Source: Pseudoxanthomonas sp. 3HH-4
GTDB taxonomy: Bacteria > Pseudomonadota > Gammaproteobacteria > Xanthomonadales > Xanthomonadaceae
Length of the DNA: 64,000 bases
Reading direction: 5' to 3'
Assembly: GCF_006716465.1 (NCBI RefSeq)
Contig: NZ_VFPB01000005.1
Span: 62,001 to 126,000, forward strand
Positions 55,010 through 64,000 of this stretch are shown piece by piece (the stretch's first letter is position 1; every line of letters begins with the position of its first letter). The position numbers were made by a program, and so were the translations under genes. The notes below the pieces were generated by a model that saw only the letters and a list, made by a program, of their open reading frames with translations, searched no databases and was not told the origin of the DNA.

Positions 55010-55393
55010 ATGACCAAACAGATCATCCACACCGATCACGCCCCCGCTGCCATCGGTCCGTATTCGCAGGCCGTGCGCGCGGGCAGTACCGTGTACTTCT
55101 CCGGGCAGATTCCGCTGGATCCGGCCACCGGCAACCTGGTGGAAGGCGACATCGGCGCGCAGGCCCGCCGTGCTTTCGACAACCTCAAGGCGGTCGCCGA
55201 AGCGGCGGGCGGCTCGCTGGACCGCATCGTGCGGCTTGGCCTGTACCTGACCGACCTGTCGCAGTTCGCGGCGGTCAATGCGGCAATGCAGGAGTATTTC
55301 GCCGCGCCTTACCCCGCGCGCTCGACGATCGAAGTCTCCGGCCTGCCGAAGGGCGCCGCTTTCGAAGTCGATGCGGTGATGGTGCTGGAGTGA
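55010..55393 (+). CDS. ridA: Enamine/imine deaminase RidA
   Basis: Hydrolyses reactive 2-aminoacrylate-type enamines. 127 residues; [70 protein letters not shown] with the catalytic Arg in PARST. The spoT-ridA-recG order is common in Xanthomonadaceae; here the AraC-to-receptor block separates ridA from recG. Confidence 0.96.
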   Translation: MTKQIIHTDHAPAAIGPYSQAVRAGSTVYFSGQIPLDPATGNLVEGDIGAQARRAFDNLKAVAEAAGGSLDRIVRLGLYLTDLSQFAAVNAAMQEYFAAPYPARSTIEVSGLPKGAAFEVDAVMVLE

Positions 55394-55487
55394 GCGTGGA
55401 GACCCCGTAGCGCCGCGCTTGCCCGGCACCGGATGCCATCTGACAGGGGGTAGCGCGAGAGCGAAAGGCGGCGGAGCAAGCCCCCCT

Positions 55488-56525
55488 CTATGTGGGGCGT
55501 CGTCGCGTGTCGCTGGGTGTGTGCCCGGTCCAGCGCTTGAACGCGCGGCGGAACTCCCGCACGTCGTTGAATCCTATCTGGCTGCCGACGGTGGCGATGG
55601 TCGTTTCTTCGTCATGCAGCAGCTCCAGCGCGCGTTCCGTGCGCACGCGGTCGTGCACCGCGCTGAAGCTGGTGCCTTCCTCGGCGAGCTGGCGGCGCAG
55701 CGTGCGTTCGCTCAGGTGCAGCGCAGTGGCCACGTCGGTCATCTGCGGGTTCTCGCGCAGGCGCGGGCGCAACTGCCGCTCCACCGCCGCCGTGGTCTCG
55801 CCACGCAACGACATCGCCGTCAGCTGTGCCTGGCACAACGCGAGCGCCTGTCGTGACGTCACCGGGTTGTAGCTGGCGAACGGCAGTTCCAGCCAGCGAC
55901 GGTCCACCACCATGGCGTGCCGCGGCTGGTTGAAACGGACTTCGCAGCCGAACAGGTCGTCGTAGCGGGCAGCGTAGCGCGGTGCCGGATAGCCCAGTTC
56001 CAACCGCAGCGGACGGAATTCCGGGCCCGCCAGCTCGCGTGCCAGCATCAGCGTGCTGGCGAACATTTCCTCGCAAAGGAACGGCAGCAGATCGGTGGCC
56101 TCCTCCGGCGCCGTCGCGATCACGGCCAATGCACCTTCATCGCGATCTTCCAGTTCCAGGTCCATCAGCGGCCCCAGGTTGCGCTGGTACTCGAGGCCGA
56201 TCTGTACCGCATCGCCGAACGTGGGCGCGGTCTTCATCGCCAGCCCGAGCAGGCCGAAGTTGCCGCCGTTCTGCTTTCCACCCATGGCCAGGCCGACTCC
56301 ATCGATGGGCAAGGTGGGCAAGGCGCGGCGGATGATCTCGCTGGCCTGGCGGTAGGACACGCGCGCCTGCGGGTCGTGGATCTCCTGCACGTTCAAGCGC
56401 ATGCCGGCGAACCAACTCTCGGCATTCACGCCGAATTCGCCGGCCAGCAGCACCAGCCCGCAAAGCATGTTGGTGGGCAGATTGGCGATCGACAGGGGAT
56501 TGCCCAGTCCGGTTTTCCAGCGCAT
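55488..56525 (-). CDS. AraC-family regulator with arabinose-binding-type N-terminal domain
   Basis: 345 residues. N-terminal ligand-binding region of the Arabinose_bd type (LVLLAGEFGVNAESWFAGM, LPIDGVGLAMGGKQNGGNFGLLGLAMKTAPT). The C-terminal AraC HTH pair is clear: MTDVATALHLSERTLRRQLAEEGTSF and ATVGSQIGFNDVREFRRAFKRWTGHTPSD. This group often senses fatty acids or amino acids, not necessarily sugars. It diverges from the beta-helix gene over 119 bp, so it is the probable regulator of that locus. Confidence 0.92.
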   Translation of the reverse strand: MRWKTGLGNPLSIANLPTNMLCGLVLLAGEFGVNAESWFAGMRLNVQEIHDPQARVSYRQASEIIRRALPTLPIDGVGLAMGGKQNGGNFGLLGLAMKTAPTFGDAVQIGLEYQRNLGPLMDLELEDRDEGALAVIATAPEEATDLLPFLCEEMFASTLMLARELAGPEFRPLRLELGYPAPRYAARYDDLFGCEVRFNQPRHAMVVDRRWLELPFASYNPVTSRQALALCQAQLTAMSLRGETTAAVERQLRPRLRENPQMTDVATALHLSERTLRRQLAEEGTSFSAVHDRVRTERALELLHDEETTIATVGSQIGFNDVREFRRAFKRWTGHTPSDTRRRPT

Positions 56526-56644
56526 CGAAGCCCCTCCAGCTTGTCCGCTTTCCCCCCCTTAGTATGCCGCTCCCGCCCTCCGTGTCACACATGTTCGCCC
56601 ACCAGACTGGCCTGCACTACGCAGGCGTATGGGAGGGGAGACTC

Positions 56645-57880
56645 ATGCAACGCAACATTTCCTTGGCGATGGCCGGCGCATTGGCGTTGCTGGCCGTGGG
56701 CTGCCAGCCCCCGACATCCGGGACCGACACGGTCGCGGCCGCCGATGCAGGTTTCGCCTCCACCCTGCAGGAGCGCCTGCTGGATGCCAAGCCGGGCGAT
56801 GTCATCGAGATTCCGGCCGGCCGCCACAGCTTCGACCGCAGCCTCAGCCTGCGTGCCGATGGTGTGACGATCCGGGGCGCCGGCATGGACAAGAGCGTGC
56901 TGAGCTTCAAGGGGCAGAAGGCGGGCGCGGAAGGCCTGCTGGTGAACGGCAACGACTTCACCATAGAGAACCTCACCATCGAGGATTCCAAAGGCGACGG
57001 CTTGAAGATCAGCGAGTCCGCGAACATCACCATCCGGGGCGTTAAAGTGCAGTGGACCGGTGGGCCGAGCACCAAGAACGGCGCCTACGGCATCTACCCG
57101 GTGCTGACGAAGAACGTGCTGATCGAGGACACGGTGTCCATCGGCGCGTCCGATGCGGGGATCTACGTGGGCCAGTCCGACGGAGTGATCGTACGCAGAA
57201 GCCGCGCCGAACAGAACGTCGCCGGCATCGAGGTCGAGAACACGATCAACGCGGACGTCTACGAGAACGTGGCCACTGGCAACACCGGCGGCATCCTGGT
57301 GTTCAACATGCCGGGCCTGTCCCAGCAGGGCGGCAACATCCGCGTGTACAACAACAAGGTTATCGCCAACAACCACGAGAACTTCGGCGCCAAGGGCACG
57401 CCGGTCGCCAGCGTGCCGGCGGGCTCGGGCATCGTCATCAACTCCAACGACGACATCGAAGTCTTCGCCAACGAGATCCGCGACAACGCGACGGCCAACA
57501 TCATCGTGTCCAGCGTGTATTCCACCGGATACAAGGACAGCAGCGCCTCGCCGAACTTCGATCCTTATCCCGAGCGCATCTTCATCCATGGCAACACGCT
57601 GTCCGGCGGCGGGGATTCGCCCGACGGCTTCGACCTCAAGGCGCTGAAGGTGGCGGTCTACGGCCTGCGCGGCAGCTTTCCCGACGTACTCTGGGACGGC
57701 TACTTCAACAAGGATCGCCTGGTGGACGGCAAGAAGATCGGTCCGCAGATCTGCCTGCGCGATGTCAGCGGCGTGGTGAATGCCGACGGGCCCGGTGGTT
57801 ACAAGAGCCCCGGCAAGGACATGAAGGCGCACGATTGCGAACTGCCGCGGCTGCCGGCGGTCGATCTGAAGCGCGGTTGA
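56645..57880 (+). CDS. Parallel beta-helix lipoprotein (TIGR03805-like)
   Basis: 411 residues. Lipobox LAVGC (Cys20). A right-handed parallel beta-helix built of short NxI/V repeats (GLLVNGNDFTIENLTIEDS, GLKISESANITIRGVKVQ, DAGIYVGQSDGVIVRRSR, NVAGIEVENTINADVYENV, GGILVFNMPG). The Asn ladder and lack of pectate-lyase active-site residues argue against simple polysaccharide lyase. I recall the TIGR03805/TIGR03806 pair as adjacent genes in Shewanella and Hyphomonas. It is cotranscribed with the next two genes, which supports a shared function. Confidence 0.88.
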   Translation: MQRNISLAMAGALALLAVGCQPPTSGTDTVAAADAGFASTLQERLLDAKPGDVIEIPAGRHSFDRSLSLRADGVTIRGAGMDKSVLSFKGQKAGAEGLLVNGNDFTIENLTIEDSKGDGLKISESANITIRGVKVQWTGGPSTKNGAYGIYPVLTKNVLIEDTVSIGASDAGIYVGQSDGVIVRRSRAEQNVAGIEVENTINADVYENVATGNTGGILVFNMPGLSQQGGNIRVYNNKVIANNHENFGAKGTPVASVPAGSGIVINSNDDIEVFANEIRDNATANIIVSSVYSTGYKDSSASPNFDPYPERIFIHGNTLSGGGDSPDGFDLKALKVAVYGLRGSFPDVLWDGYFNKDRLVDGKKIGPQICLRDVSGVVNADGPGGYKSPGKDMKAHDCELPRLPAVDLKRG

Positions 57881-57889
57881 GGACGACGC

Positions 57890-59065
57890 ATGCGGCATTG
57901 GTGCACGGCGTTCCTCCTGCTGCTGGCAGTGAGCCTGGTGCTGGTGGCCTGCCAGCCTGCATCCCGTGTGCATTTCATTGCCGAAGGGCAGCCGGCAACC
58001 CTGGCGGAGTGGGGCGTATTGCGGGTGGAAGACGGTTGGTTGCGGCTCAATGAGGGCGTGGTGCCCTATGACCTCAACACGCCGTTGTTCAGCGACTACG
58101 CGCACAAGCTGCGCACCGTCTGGATGCCGGTAGGCACGGTGGCCACCTATCAGCCGGACCGGAGTTTCGACTTTCCGGTGGGCACGATCCTCAGCAAGAC
58201 CTTCTACTACCCGCTGCCCGCGGGCAAGGCATGGGATGGGAAATCAGTTGCGCGTACGCCGCCGTCATCGTCTTTGCTCGAAGGCGAAGCGCTGGACCTG
58301 GCGAAGGTCCGCCTGATCGAAACGCGCCTGCTGGTGCACCGTGCGGAAGGCTGGGTCGCGCTCCCCTACGTGTGGAACGACGCCCAGACCGAGGCCACGC
58401 TGAAGCGCACAGGCGAACTGGTCACGCTTGACCTGGTCGATGCACAGGGCGCCCGCGAAGCCGCGAACTACCAGGTGCCCGACCAGAACCAGTGCGGCGG
58501 CTGCCACATCACCGACAACAAGTCGCGCAAACTGCTGCCGATCGGGCTGAAGGCGCGCCACCTCAATCGCGACTTCGAGTATGCGGCCGGTCGCGACAAC
58601 CAGTTGGCGCACCTCGCGCGCGTCGGCTATCTGAGTGGCGTGCCCGCGCAACCGCCGCGGCTGGCGGATGCGGCCGATGCCCGTGCTTCCCTCGACGCGC
58701 GTGCACGCGCCTATCTCGACATCAACTGCGGGCATTGCCACAGCGCCACCGGTCCGGCCATCACTTCCGGCCTGTGGCTGGATGCGGGCACGCAGGACCG
58801 CCTGAAGCTGGGCTTCTGCAAGCAGCCCATCGCCGCGGGCAAGGGCACCGGCGACCGGATGCACGACATCGTGCCGGGTCGCGCGGAAGCGTCCATCTTC
58901 GATTTCCGCATGGACAGCAAGGATCCCGCGATCATGATGCCGGAGCTGGGCCGGTCGGTCGTCCATCGCGAGGGTGTCGAACTGATCCGCGCGTGGATCA
59001 ATGCGCAGCCGGGAAGCTGCGATGCAGCGAATGAAACAGACATACAACCGCCGCCGGCCGTCTGA
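57890..59065 (+). CDS. Diheme c-type cytochrome lipoprotein (SO2930/TIGR03806-like)
   Basis: 391 residues. Lipobox LVAC (Cys21). Two CxxCH sites: CGGCH (202-206) and CGHCH (280-284), so two c-type hemes. Conserved elements YDLNTPLFSDYAHKLRTVWMP and FPVGTILSKTFYYP around 60-110, and MMPELGRSVVHREGVELIRAWI near the end, match the SO2930 family as I know it. An outer-membrane electron-transfer or oxidase role is plausible. Only 9 bp separate it from the beta-helix gene. Confidence 0.92.
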   Translation: MRHWCTAFLLLLAVSLVLVACQPASRVHFIAEGQPATLAEWGVLRVEDGWLRLNEGVVPYDLNTPLFSDYAHKLRTVWMPVGTVATYQPDRSFDFPVGTILSKTFYYPLPAGKAWDGKSVARTPPSSSLLEGEALDLAKVRLIETRLLVHRAEGWVALPYVWNDAQTEATLKRTGELVTLDLVDAQGAREAANYQVPDQNQCGGCHITDNKSRKLLPIGLKARHLNRDFEYAAGRDNQLAHLARVGYLSGVPAQPPRLADAADARASLDARARAYLDINCGHCHSATGPAITSGLWLDAGTQDRLKLGFCKQPIAAGKGTGDRMHDIVPGRAEASIFDFRMDSKDPAIMMPELGRSVVHREGVELIRAWINAQPGSCDAANETDIQPPPAV

Positions 59066-59101
59066 AGCCGGTATCCGCACAACGCTTCTCGGGAGGGAGT
59101 G

Positions 59102-61552
59102 ATGAAAGTGATGCAACGGAATCTGGTCGTGGGGCTGCGTCGCGCGCTGTTCGGCGGTTGCGTGGTGCTGGGTACGGGCGGCACGGCCTGGGCGCAGGCC
59201 ACGCCCCAGGGTGAGCAGCAGGCGACCGACCTGGACACCATCACCGTGACCGCGCAGAGCCGTTCGCAGGAGCTCCAGGACGTGCCGATCGCACTGCAGG
59301 TAGTGGATCAGCAACTGCTCGACGACGTGGCGGCCGAGAACCTCGGCGACATCGATGCGTTCGTGCCTGGCCTGGTGGTGGATGCCGTGCAGCCCACTCA
59401 ACCATCGTTCCGCCTGCGTGGCGTGGAGACCAGCGACTTCGGCATCGGGACCGATCCGGCGGTCGGGATATTCGTGGATGGCGTGTACGGCGGCCGCGGC
59501 GGTGGCGTGCTGCTGCCGTTCCTCGATGTCGAGCGCATCGAGGTATTGAAAGGCCCGCAAGGCACGCTGTTCGGCCGCAACACGGCGGCGGGTGCGATTT
59601 CGCTGGTGACGCGCCGGCCGCAGGACGAAACCGAGGCGCGCCTGCGGTTGCGGTTGGGGAACTACGGCAAGCAGTACGCCGATGCGATGTGGAACATCCC
59701 CACCAGCGAGACCTCCGCGCTGCGCGTCAACGCGTTGTTCAACCATAGCGATGGCTGGTTCCAGGACGGCGCCACCGGTAAGGACCTCGGGGGAGAGAAT
59801 GTGTGGGCGGCGCGCGCAGCCTGGCAGGTCCGCATGGGCGAGAACACCACCGCGCTGGTCAGCTGGGACCACGAGAGCCTGGACCAGAACGGCCGGGTGA
59901 CCACCGGGATCGTGCCGTTGCCGGCCTACCCGCAGCGCCCCCCGGTACCCGTGGATCCGGACGACTACCTCGATCCGCGCGAGGTTCCGACCTACAGCGA
60001 TGCGGAGAACGCCGAGTGGCGCACGTTCGACGGCGTCACCCTGATCGTCGACCACGCGTTCACCTGGGGCAACCTGACCTCGACCTCGTCTTGGCGGCAG
60101 TACGATTCGCTGAACCAGACCGAGGAGGACGGCACCAACCGGGCCGACCTGTACATCGATTCGGTCAACACCGAAAGCAACGAGACGTTCTACCAGGAGT
60201 TCAAGTTCGCCGGCAGCAACGCGCGCCTGGATTGGGTGGCCGGTGCCAGCTTCTTCAAGGAGGATGCCGACCAGACCAGCGAGGTCAATACGAATACCGA
60301 GGCGGTGGACAATATCGTGCGAAACCTTGGCATCGCGCCGACGCCGGATGGCAGCCTGTTCGGATTCACCTCGTTCCTGGCGCAGAGCGTGGGTATCCCG
60401 GTCTCGCTGGTGGGCGACCGCTGGAACGAGCGTTTCACCAATACGTTGTCGACCACCGCATACGCGGCCTTCGGTGACGTGATCTGGCGCGCCTCCGACA
60501 AGCTCAACCTGACTTTCGGCCTGCGCTACACGCGCGACGAGAAGGACTTCACCTGGCTCAACACGCCGCGCAATGCACCCGAGCTGGAAGGCAAGCTGGA
60601 TCTGCTGGAGTCGCTCGGGTTCTTCGCTGCGCTGGAGCAGATGGGAATTCCGATCACGCGTGAACTGCTGACCTTCGACATGGCTTTCATCGATCCGCCG
60701 GCCATGGTGAACAAGGGCGTGCTGGTGCGCGACAAGCGCAGCTGGAGCGATGTCAGTCCGCGCTTCGTCGTGGACTACCACGTCAATGACAGGACGATGG
60801 TGTTCGGTTCGCTGGCCAAGGGCTACAAGGCCGGCGGCTTCAATGCGCTGCAGATCGGTCCTGCGTTCGAGAACGAGGATGTATGGAACCTGGAGGCCGG
60901 CATCAAGCAGTCCTTCGGCCGCTTTTCGTACAACGCATCGCTGTTCCATTATCGCTACGACAACCGCCAGTCGATCCGGTTGATCGATCCCGATCCGAAC
61001 AACCCGGTCGACATCCCGCGCTTCGTGTTCGATACGGGCGACCTCGAGGCGACCGGCATCGACTTCGACATGCGCTGGAAGGTAACGGATGCATTCTCGC
61101 TGGATGCGCAGGCCGAATGGATCGATTCCAAGTACAAGGACTACGTGACGCCCGAAGGCATCGACCTGGATGGCGAACCGACCGGTGAGCCGCGGTTTAC
61201 TGCCTCGATCGGCGCGGCGTACCGCGTGGAACTTGCCGGACACGGCGATCTGCGCTTCTCCGCACGCCATGCCTACCGCGGGCGCAGCCGCTGCAATGCC
61301 GGGTCGGACCTGCAGGGCGACTGCGGCGTCAATGCGCTGCTCGACATCGGCGAGGCGCGCGACCGCACCGACATGCGGATCGGCTGGACGGCTCCGAACG
61401 GCCATTGGAGCTGGGCGATCTATGGCAACAACGTGTTCGACAACCAGTACGTGAAAGGCTTGAACACCTACGGGCGCGGACCGCTGGGCGTGGTGGGTGC
61501 CACCATCAGCGAACCGCGCACCTACGGCATGGAAGTGGTCGTGAAGTTCTGA
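59102..61552 (+). CDS. TonB-dependent receptor
   Basis: 816 residues. Signal peptide (cleavage after AWAQ, about 33), TonB box TDLDTITVTAQ, plug with LRGVETSDFGIGTDPAVGIFVDGV and VLKGPQGTLFGRNTAAGAI, then a 22-strand barrel ending in Phe (VVVKF), the outer-membrane export signal. Large extracellular loops near 270-420. SD GGAGGG precedes the ATG at 59102. It follows the cytochrome by 36 bp, so it is the third gene of the same operon. Substrate unknown. Confidence 0.94.
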   Translation: MKVMQRNLVVGLRRALFGGCVVLGTGGTAWAQATPQGEQQATDLDTITVTAQSRSQELQDVPIALQVVDQQLLDDVAAENLGDIDAFVPGLVVDAVQPTQPSFRLRGVETSDFGIGTDPAVGIFVDGVYGGRGGGVLLPFLDVERIEVLKGPQGTLFGRNTAAGAISLVTRRPQDETEARLRLRLGNYGKQYADAMWNIPTSETSALRVNALFNHSDGWFQDGATGKDLGGENVWAARAAWQVRMGENTTALVSWDHESLDQNGRVTTGIVPLPAYPQRPPVPVDPDDYLDPREVPTYSDAENAEWRTFDGVTLIVDHAFTWGNLTSTSSWRQYDSLNQTEEDGTNRADLYIDSVNTESNETFYQEFKFAGSNARLDWVAGASFFKEDADQTSEVNTNTEAVDNIVRNLGIAPTPDGSLFGFTSFLAQSVGIPVSLVGDRWNERFTNTLSTTAYAAFGDVIWRASDKLNLTFGLRYTRDEKDFTWLNTPRNAPELEGKLDLLESLGFFAALEQMGIPITRELLTFDMAFIDPPAMVNKGVLVRDKRSWSDVSPRFVVDYHVNDRTMVFGSLAKGYKAGGFNALQIGPAFENEDVWNLEAGIKQSFGRFSYNASLFHYRYDNRQSIRLIDPDPNNPVDIPRFVFDTGDLEATGIDFDMRWKVTDAFSLDAQAEWIDSKYKDYVTPEGIDLDGEPTGEPRFTASIGAAYRVELAGHGDLRFSARHAYRGRSRCNAGSDLQGDCGVNALLDIGEARDRTDMRIGWTAPNGHWSWAIYGNNVFDNQYVKGLNTYGRGPLGVVGATISEPRTYGMEVVVKF

Positions 61553-61579
61553 GCCGCGCGGAGACGCGCTGGACGTGGG

Positions 61580-61608
61580 CCCCGGCATCGCGAGGTGCCG
61601 GGGTTTTT
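61580..61608 (+). terminator. Intrinsic terminator of the receptor operon
   Basis: CCCCGGCA / TGCCGGGG 8-bp perfect stem with an 8-nt loop, followed directly by TTTTTG. A textbook Rho-independent terminator, 27 bp after the receptor stop. Confidence 0.92.
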
Positions 61609-61638
61609 GTTTCGGGCCGTTCCCGGCATCCTTGTGCG

Positions 61639-63744
61639 ATGCCTGCACGTCGCGACACGCCGCCCATCGAACTTTCCGCCGAACCGCTGAGTCGCCTGCC
61701 AGGCGTAGGTCCGCGCGTGGCGGAGAAGCTCGCCGCCCGCGGCCTGCTGACCATGCAGGACCTGTGGCTGCACCTGCCGCTGCGCTACGAAGACCGCACC
61801 GCGCTCACGCCGATCAGGCAACTGCAGCCTGGCGTGCCTGCACAGGTCGAAGGGCGGGTCGAGGCCGTCGAGCGCGGTTTCCGGTACCGGCCCGTGCTGC
61901 GCGTGGCCGTGGGCGATGAATCGCATGGCACGCTGGTGTTGCGTTTCTTCCATTTCCGCGCCGCCCAGGTCGCACAGTTCACCGTGGGTACGCGCATCCG
62001 CTGCTACGGCACGCCGAAGCCGGGGCAGCATGGGCTGGAGATCGTCCATCCCAGTTACCGCATGTTGGGCGACGATGATGAAGCGGCCCTGGGCGAGGCG
62101 CTGGATCCGGTCTATCCCGCGATCGAGGGGCTGGGGCCTGCGAGCATCCGCAAGCTGGTCGGCCAGGCGCTGGAGCGGCTACCGGAAGATGACCGCCTGG
62201 AACTGCTGCCGGCCTCCCTGCTGGACGGGTTGGGCCTGCCTTCGCTGCGGCAGGCTCTGCTGACCATGCATCGTCCGCCCCGCGATGCGGATGTCGCTGC
62301 ACTCGCACTGGGCACGCACCCCGCGCAGCGCCGGCTGGCGATCGAAGAACTGCTGGCCCACCACCTGAGCCTGCGTCGGCAACGACTCGCGTTGCAGCAG
62401 CACCGCGCGCCCGCGCTGAAGGGGAAGGGGGCCCTGGTGAAGGCGCTGGTCAAGGCGTTGCCGTTCACGTTGACAGGGGCGCAGCAACGCGTGTTCGCGC
62501 AGATCCGCGAGGACATCGCCAAGCCGTCGCCGATGCTGCGGCTGGTGCAGGGTGATGTCGGCAGCGGCAAGACGGTGGTGGCCGCGCTGGCGGGCATGCT
62601 CGCAGTCGAAGCCGGCAAGCAGGTGGCGCTGGCGGCCCCGACCGAGTTGTTGGCCGAGCAGCACCTCGTCAACCTGCGCGCGTGGCTCGAGCCCCTGGGC
62701 GTGCGCGTGGCGTGGCTGGCCGGCAAGGTCACCGGCAAGGCGCGCGCGACCGTACTGGCACAGGTGGCGTCGGGCGAAGCGCAGGTGGTGGTCGGTACCC
62801 ACGCGCTGATGCAGGAGGCGGTGACGTTCCACGATCTCGGCCTTGCCATCGTCGACGAGCAACATCGTTTCGGTGTGCACCAGCGATTGGCACTGCGCGA
62901 CAAGGGGGCGGGGAGCGAACGCGTGCCGCACCAGTTGGTCATGACCGCCACGCCGATTCCACGCACGCTGGCGATGGCGGCCTATGCGGACCTGGACGTG
63001 TCGGCCATCGACGAGCTGCCGCCGGGTCGCACGCCCGTGCAGACGGTCGCGCTGAGCGCGGAGCGCCGGCCGGATCTGGTCGAACGCATCCGCACCGCCT
63101 GTGCGGAAGGGCGGCAGGCGTACTGGGTCTGCACCTTGATCGACGACAGCGACGAGGTGGTCGCGCAGGCGGCGCAGACGACGTTCGAAGCCCTCTCCGC
63201 ATCATTGTCGGAAGCCCGTGTGGCACTGGTGCACGGGCGCATGAAGGCGGCCGACAAGCAGGGCACGATGCGCCGCTTCAAACAGGGTGAGGTCGACCTG
63301 CTGGTGGCGACCACGGTGATCGAAGTCGGTGTGGACGTGCCCAATGCCTCGCTGATGATCATCGAGAACGCGGAGCGGTTGGGGCTGGCCCAGTTGCACC
63401 AGCTGCGTGGGCGGGTCGGCCGTGGCGCCACCGCGTCGACCTGCGTGCTGATGTACCAGCCTCCGCTGTCGATGATGGCCAAGCATCGGCTGGCGACGAT
63501 GCGGGAAACCAATGATGGCTTCGTCATCGCCGAGAAGGATCTGGAGCTGCGTGGCCCGGGCGAACTGCTCGGTACGCGACAGACGGGACTGGCGGCCTTC
63601 CGAGTCGCCGACCTGGCGCGGGATGCGGCCCTGCTGCCACAGGTACATGCGCTGGCTGAGCGATTGCTCGCGGACGATCCTGTGGCCGCGGATTGCGTGA
63701 TCCAGCGCTGGGTCGGCGGCGCGGCGCGGTACGCGTCCGCGTAG
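61639..63744 (+). CDS. recG: ATP-dependent DNA helicase RecG
   Basis: Reverses stalled forks and unwinds Holliday-type junctions. 701 residues: N-terminal wedge (LPGVGPRVAEKLAARGLLTMQDL), OB part, then SF2 motifs: I in GDVGSGKTVVAAL, II DEQHRFGVHQR, III MTATPIPRTLA, V TTVIEVGVDVPNAS, VI QLRGRVGRG. The ATG at 61639 follows the operon terminator. Confidence 0.97.
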   Translation: MPARRDTPPIELSAEPLSRLPGVGPRVAEKLAARGLLTMQDLWLHLPLRYEDRTALTPIRQLQPGVPAQVEGRVEAVERGFRYRPVLRVAVGDESHGTLVLRFFHFRAAQVAQFTVGTRIRCYGTPKPGQHGLEIVHPSYRMLGDDDEAALGEALDPVYPAIEGLGPASIRKLVGQALERLPEDDRLELLPASLLDGLGLPSLRQALLTMHRPPRDADVAALALGTHPAQRRLAIEELLAHHLSLRRQRLALQQHRAPALKGKGALVKALVKALPFTLTGAQQRVFAQIREDIAKPSPMLRLVQGDVGSGKTVVAALAGMLAVEAGKQVALAAPTELLAEQHLVNLRAWLEPLGVRVAWLAGKVTGKARATVLAQVASGEAQVVVGTHALMQEAVTFHDLGLAIVDEQHRFGVHQRLALRDKGAGSERVPHQLVMTATPIPRTLAMAAYADLDVSAIDELPPGRTPVQTVALSAERRPDLVERIRTACAEGRQAYWVCTLIDDSDEVVAQAAQTTFEALSASLSEARVALVHGRMKAADKQGTMRRFKQGEVDLLVATTVIEVGVDVPNASLMIIENAERLGLAQLHQLRGRVGRGATASTCVLMYQPPLSMMAKHRLATMRETNDGFVIAEKDLELRGPGELLGTRQTGLAAFRVADLARDAALLPQVHALAERLLADDPVAADCVIQRWVGGAARYASA

Positions 63745-63753
63745 GTCGTCTCT

Positions 63754-63837
63754 TGTAGGAGGGGCTTCAGCCCCGATGCCTTTCGATCAGGCTTCAATTG
63801 GCTGACCGAAGAACCTCGGGCTGAAGCCCCTCCTACA
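63754..63837. repeat. REP pair (GTAGGAGGGGCTT family), near-perfect arms
   Basis: Left TGTAGGAGGGGCTTCAGCCC (63754-63773, ends 63776) and right 63816-63837, complementary apart from a one-base deletion, 39 bp apart, after recG. Confidence 0.85.
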
Positions 63838-63906
63838 TGACACGCATGCTTCCATGGCACCGCCTGCGGTGCGAGACTCGGCGGCCGAGAAGACGAAGAG
63901 AAGAAG

Positions 63907-64000
63907 ATGACGGACAGGATTCCCTTGTTGATCGACACCGATCCCGGCGTCGACGATGCGTTGGCATTGCTGATGGCGTTCAACGATGCGCGCCACGACA
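63907..64000 (+). CDS. Nucleoside hydrolase (IunH family), cut by window edge
   Basis: Only 31 residues are visible: MTDRIPLLIDTDPGVDDALA followed by LLMAFNDARH. The DTDPGVDDALAL motif gives the Ca2+-binding aspartates of inosine/uridine-preferring nucleoside hydrolases. Spacing to recG is 162 bp with a REP pair between. The family is likely; the specificity is unknown. Confidence 0.88.
   Translation, partial: MTDRIPLLIDTDPGVDDALALLMAFNDARHD

Noticed and set aside
58265..61648. Long minus-strand reading frame (1127 codons) across the cytochrome and TonB receptor
   Set aside because: Antisense shadow of genes with clear motifs; composition biased to Arg, His and Val.

Overview
The window is a high-GC, densely packed bacterial chromosome segment. 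Gene content and order point to the Xanthomonadaceae, most likely a Pseudoxanthomonas/Stenotrophomonas/Xanthomonas relative. The evidence is a PPi-dependent phosphofructokinase beside a membrane pyrophosphatase, the zapA-ssrS(6S RNA)-fau block next to ygfB-pepP, the yicC-gmk-rpoZ-spoT-ridA-recG order, and many REP-type palindromes beginning GTAGGAGCGACGT or GTAGGAGGGGCTT. The genus is an inference. I saw no prophage, insertion sequence, CRISPR array, rRNA or tRNA.

Layout. 1-3.5 kb: part of an RND efflux locus (adaptor, SDR and a small unknown gene on the minus strand, with a divergent LysR regulator). It resembles the smeU1VWX/mexEF type, and the adaptor has a SoxR-like box in its promoter. 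3.6-11.9 kb: membrane pyrophosphatase carrying a C-terminal OmpA-like domain, small secreted proteins, PPi-PFK and adk, which together suggest PPi-based energy metabolism. 12-20.9 kb: secreted GH5 hydrolase, murein-recycling ligase Mpl, a DedA-PAP2-LssY fusion divergent from a RIO/KdkA-like kinase, an SDR, DoxX, glyoxalase I and a cysteine hydrolase. 21-31.9 kb: K+-channel-like protein, argD, a two-component system in an operon with a DJ-1/TPR protein, hemL with a HAD partner, thiE, rubredoxin, a SirB1-type protein, a DUF192 lipoprotein, and a small HTH regulator with palindromic operators. 31.9-39.2 kb: rpiA, EVE protein, fau, 6S RNA, zapA and a coiled-coil partner, a PAS-GGDEF-EAL protein, ygfB-like gene and pepP. 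39.2-42.9 kb: accessory stretch with a degenerate palindrome array, a SEL1-like secreted protein, GFA and YCII proteins and small membrane proteins. 42.9-55.4 kb: pepQ, PilZ-DUF1631 pair, hemW, rdgB, VOC protein, rph, yicC-gmk, rpoZ, spoT, ridA. 55.4-61.6 kb: AraC regulator divergent from a beta-helix lipoprotein, a diheme cytochrome lipoprotein and a TonB-dependent receptor. This last block is the most system-like uncharacterised locus in the window. 61.6-64 kb: recG and the start of a nucleoside hydrolase gene cut by the window edge.

Most genes are housekeeping. The parts that merit follow-up are the SoxR-like efflux promoter, the HppA-OmpA fusion, the beta-helix/diheme cytochrome/TonB receptor locus, the HTH gene with two palindromes, the DJ-1/TPR two-component operon and the array of short palindromes after pepP. 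Start codons were picked from family N-termini, Shine-Dalgarno (SD) matches and overlaps. No alignments or database searches were run.
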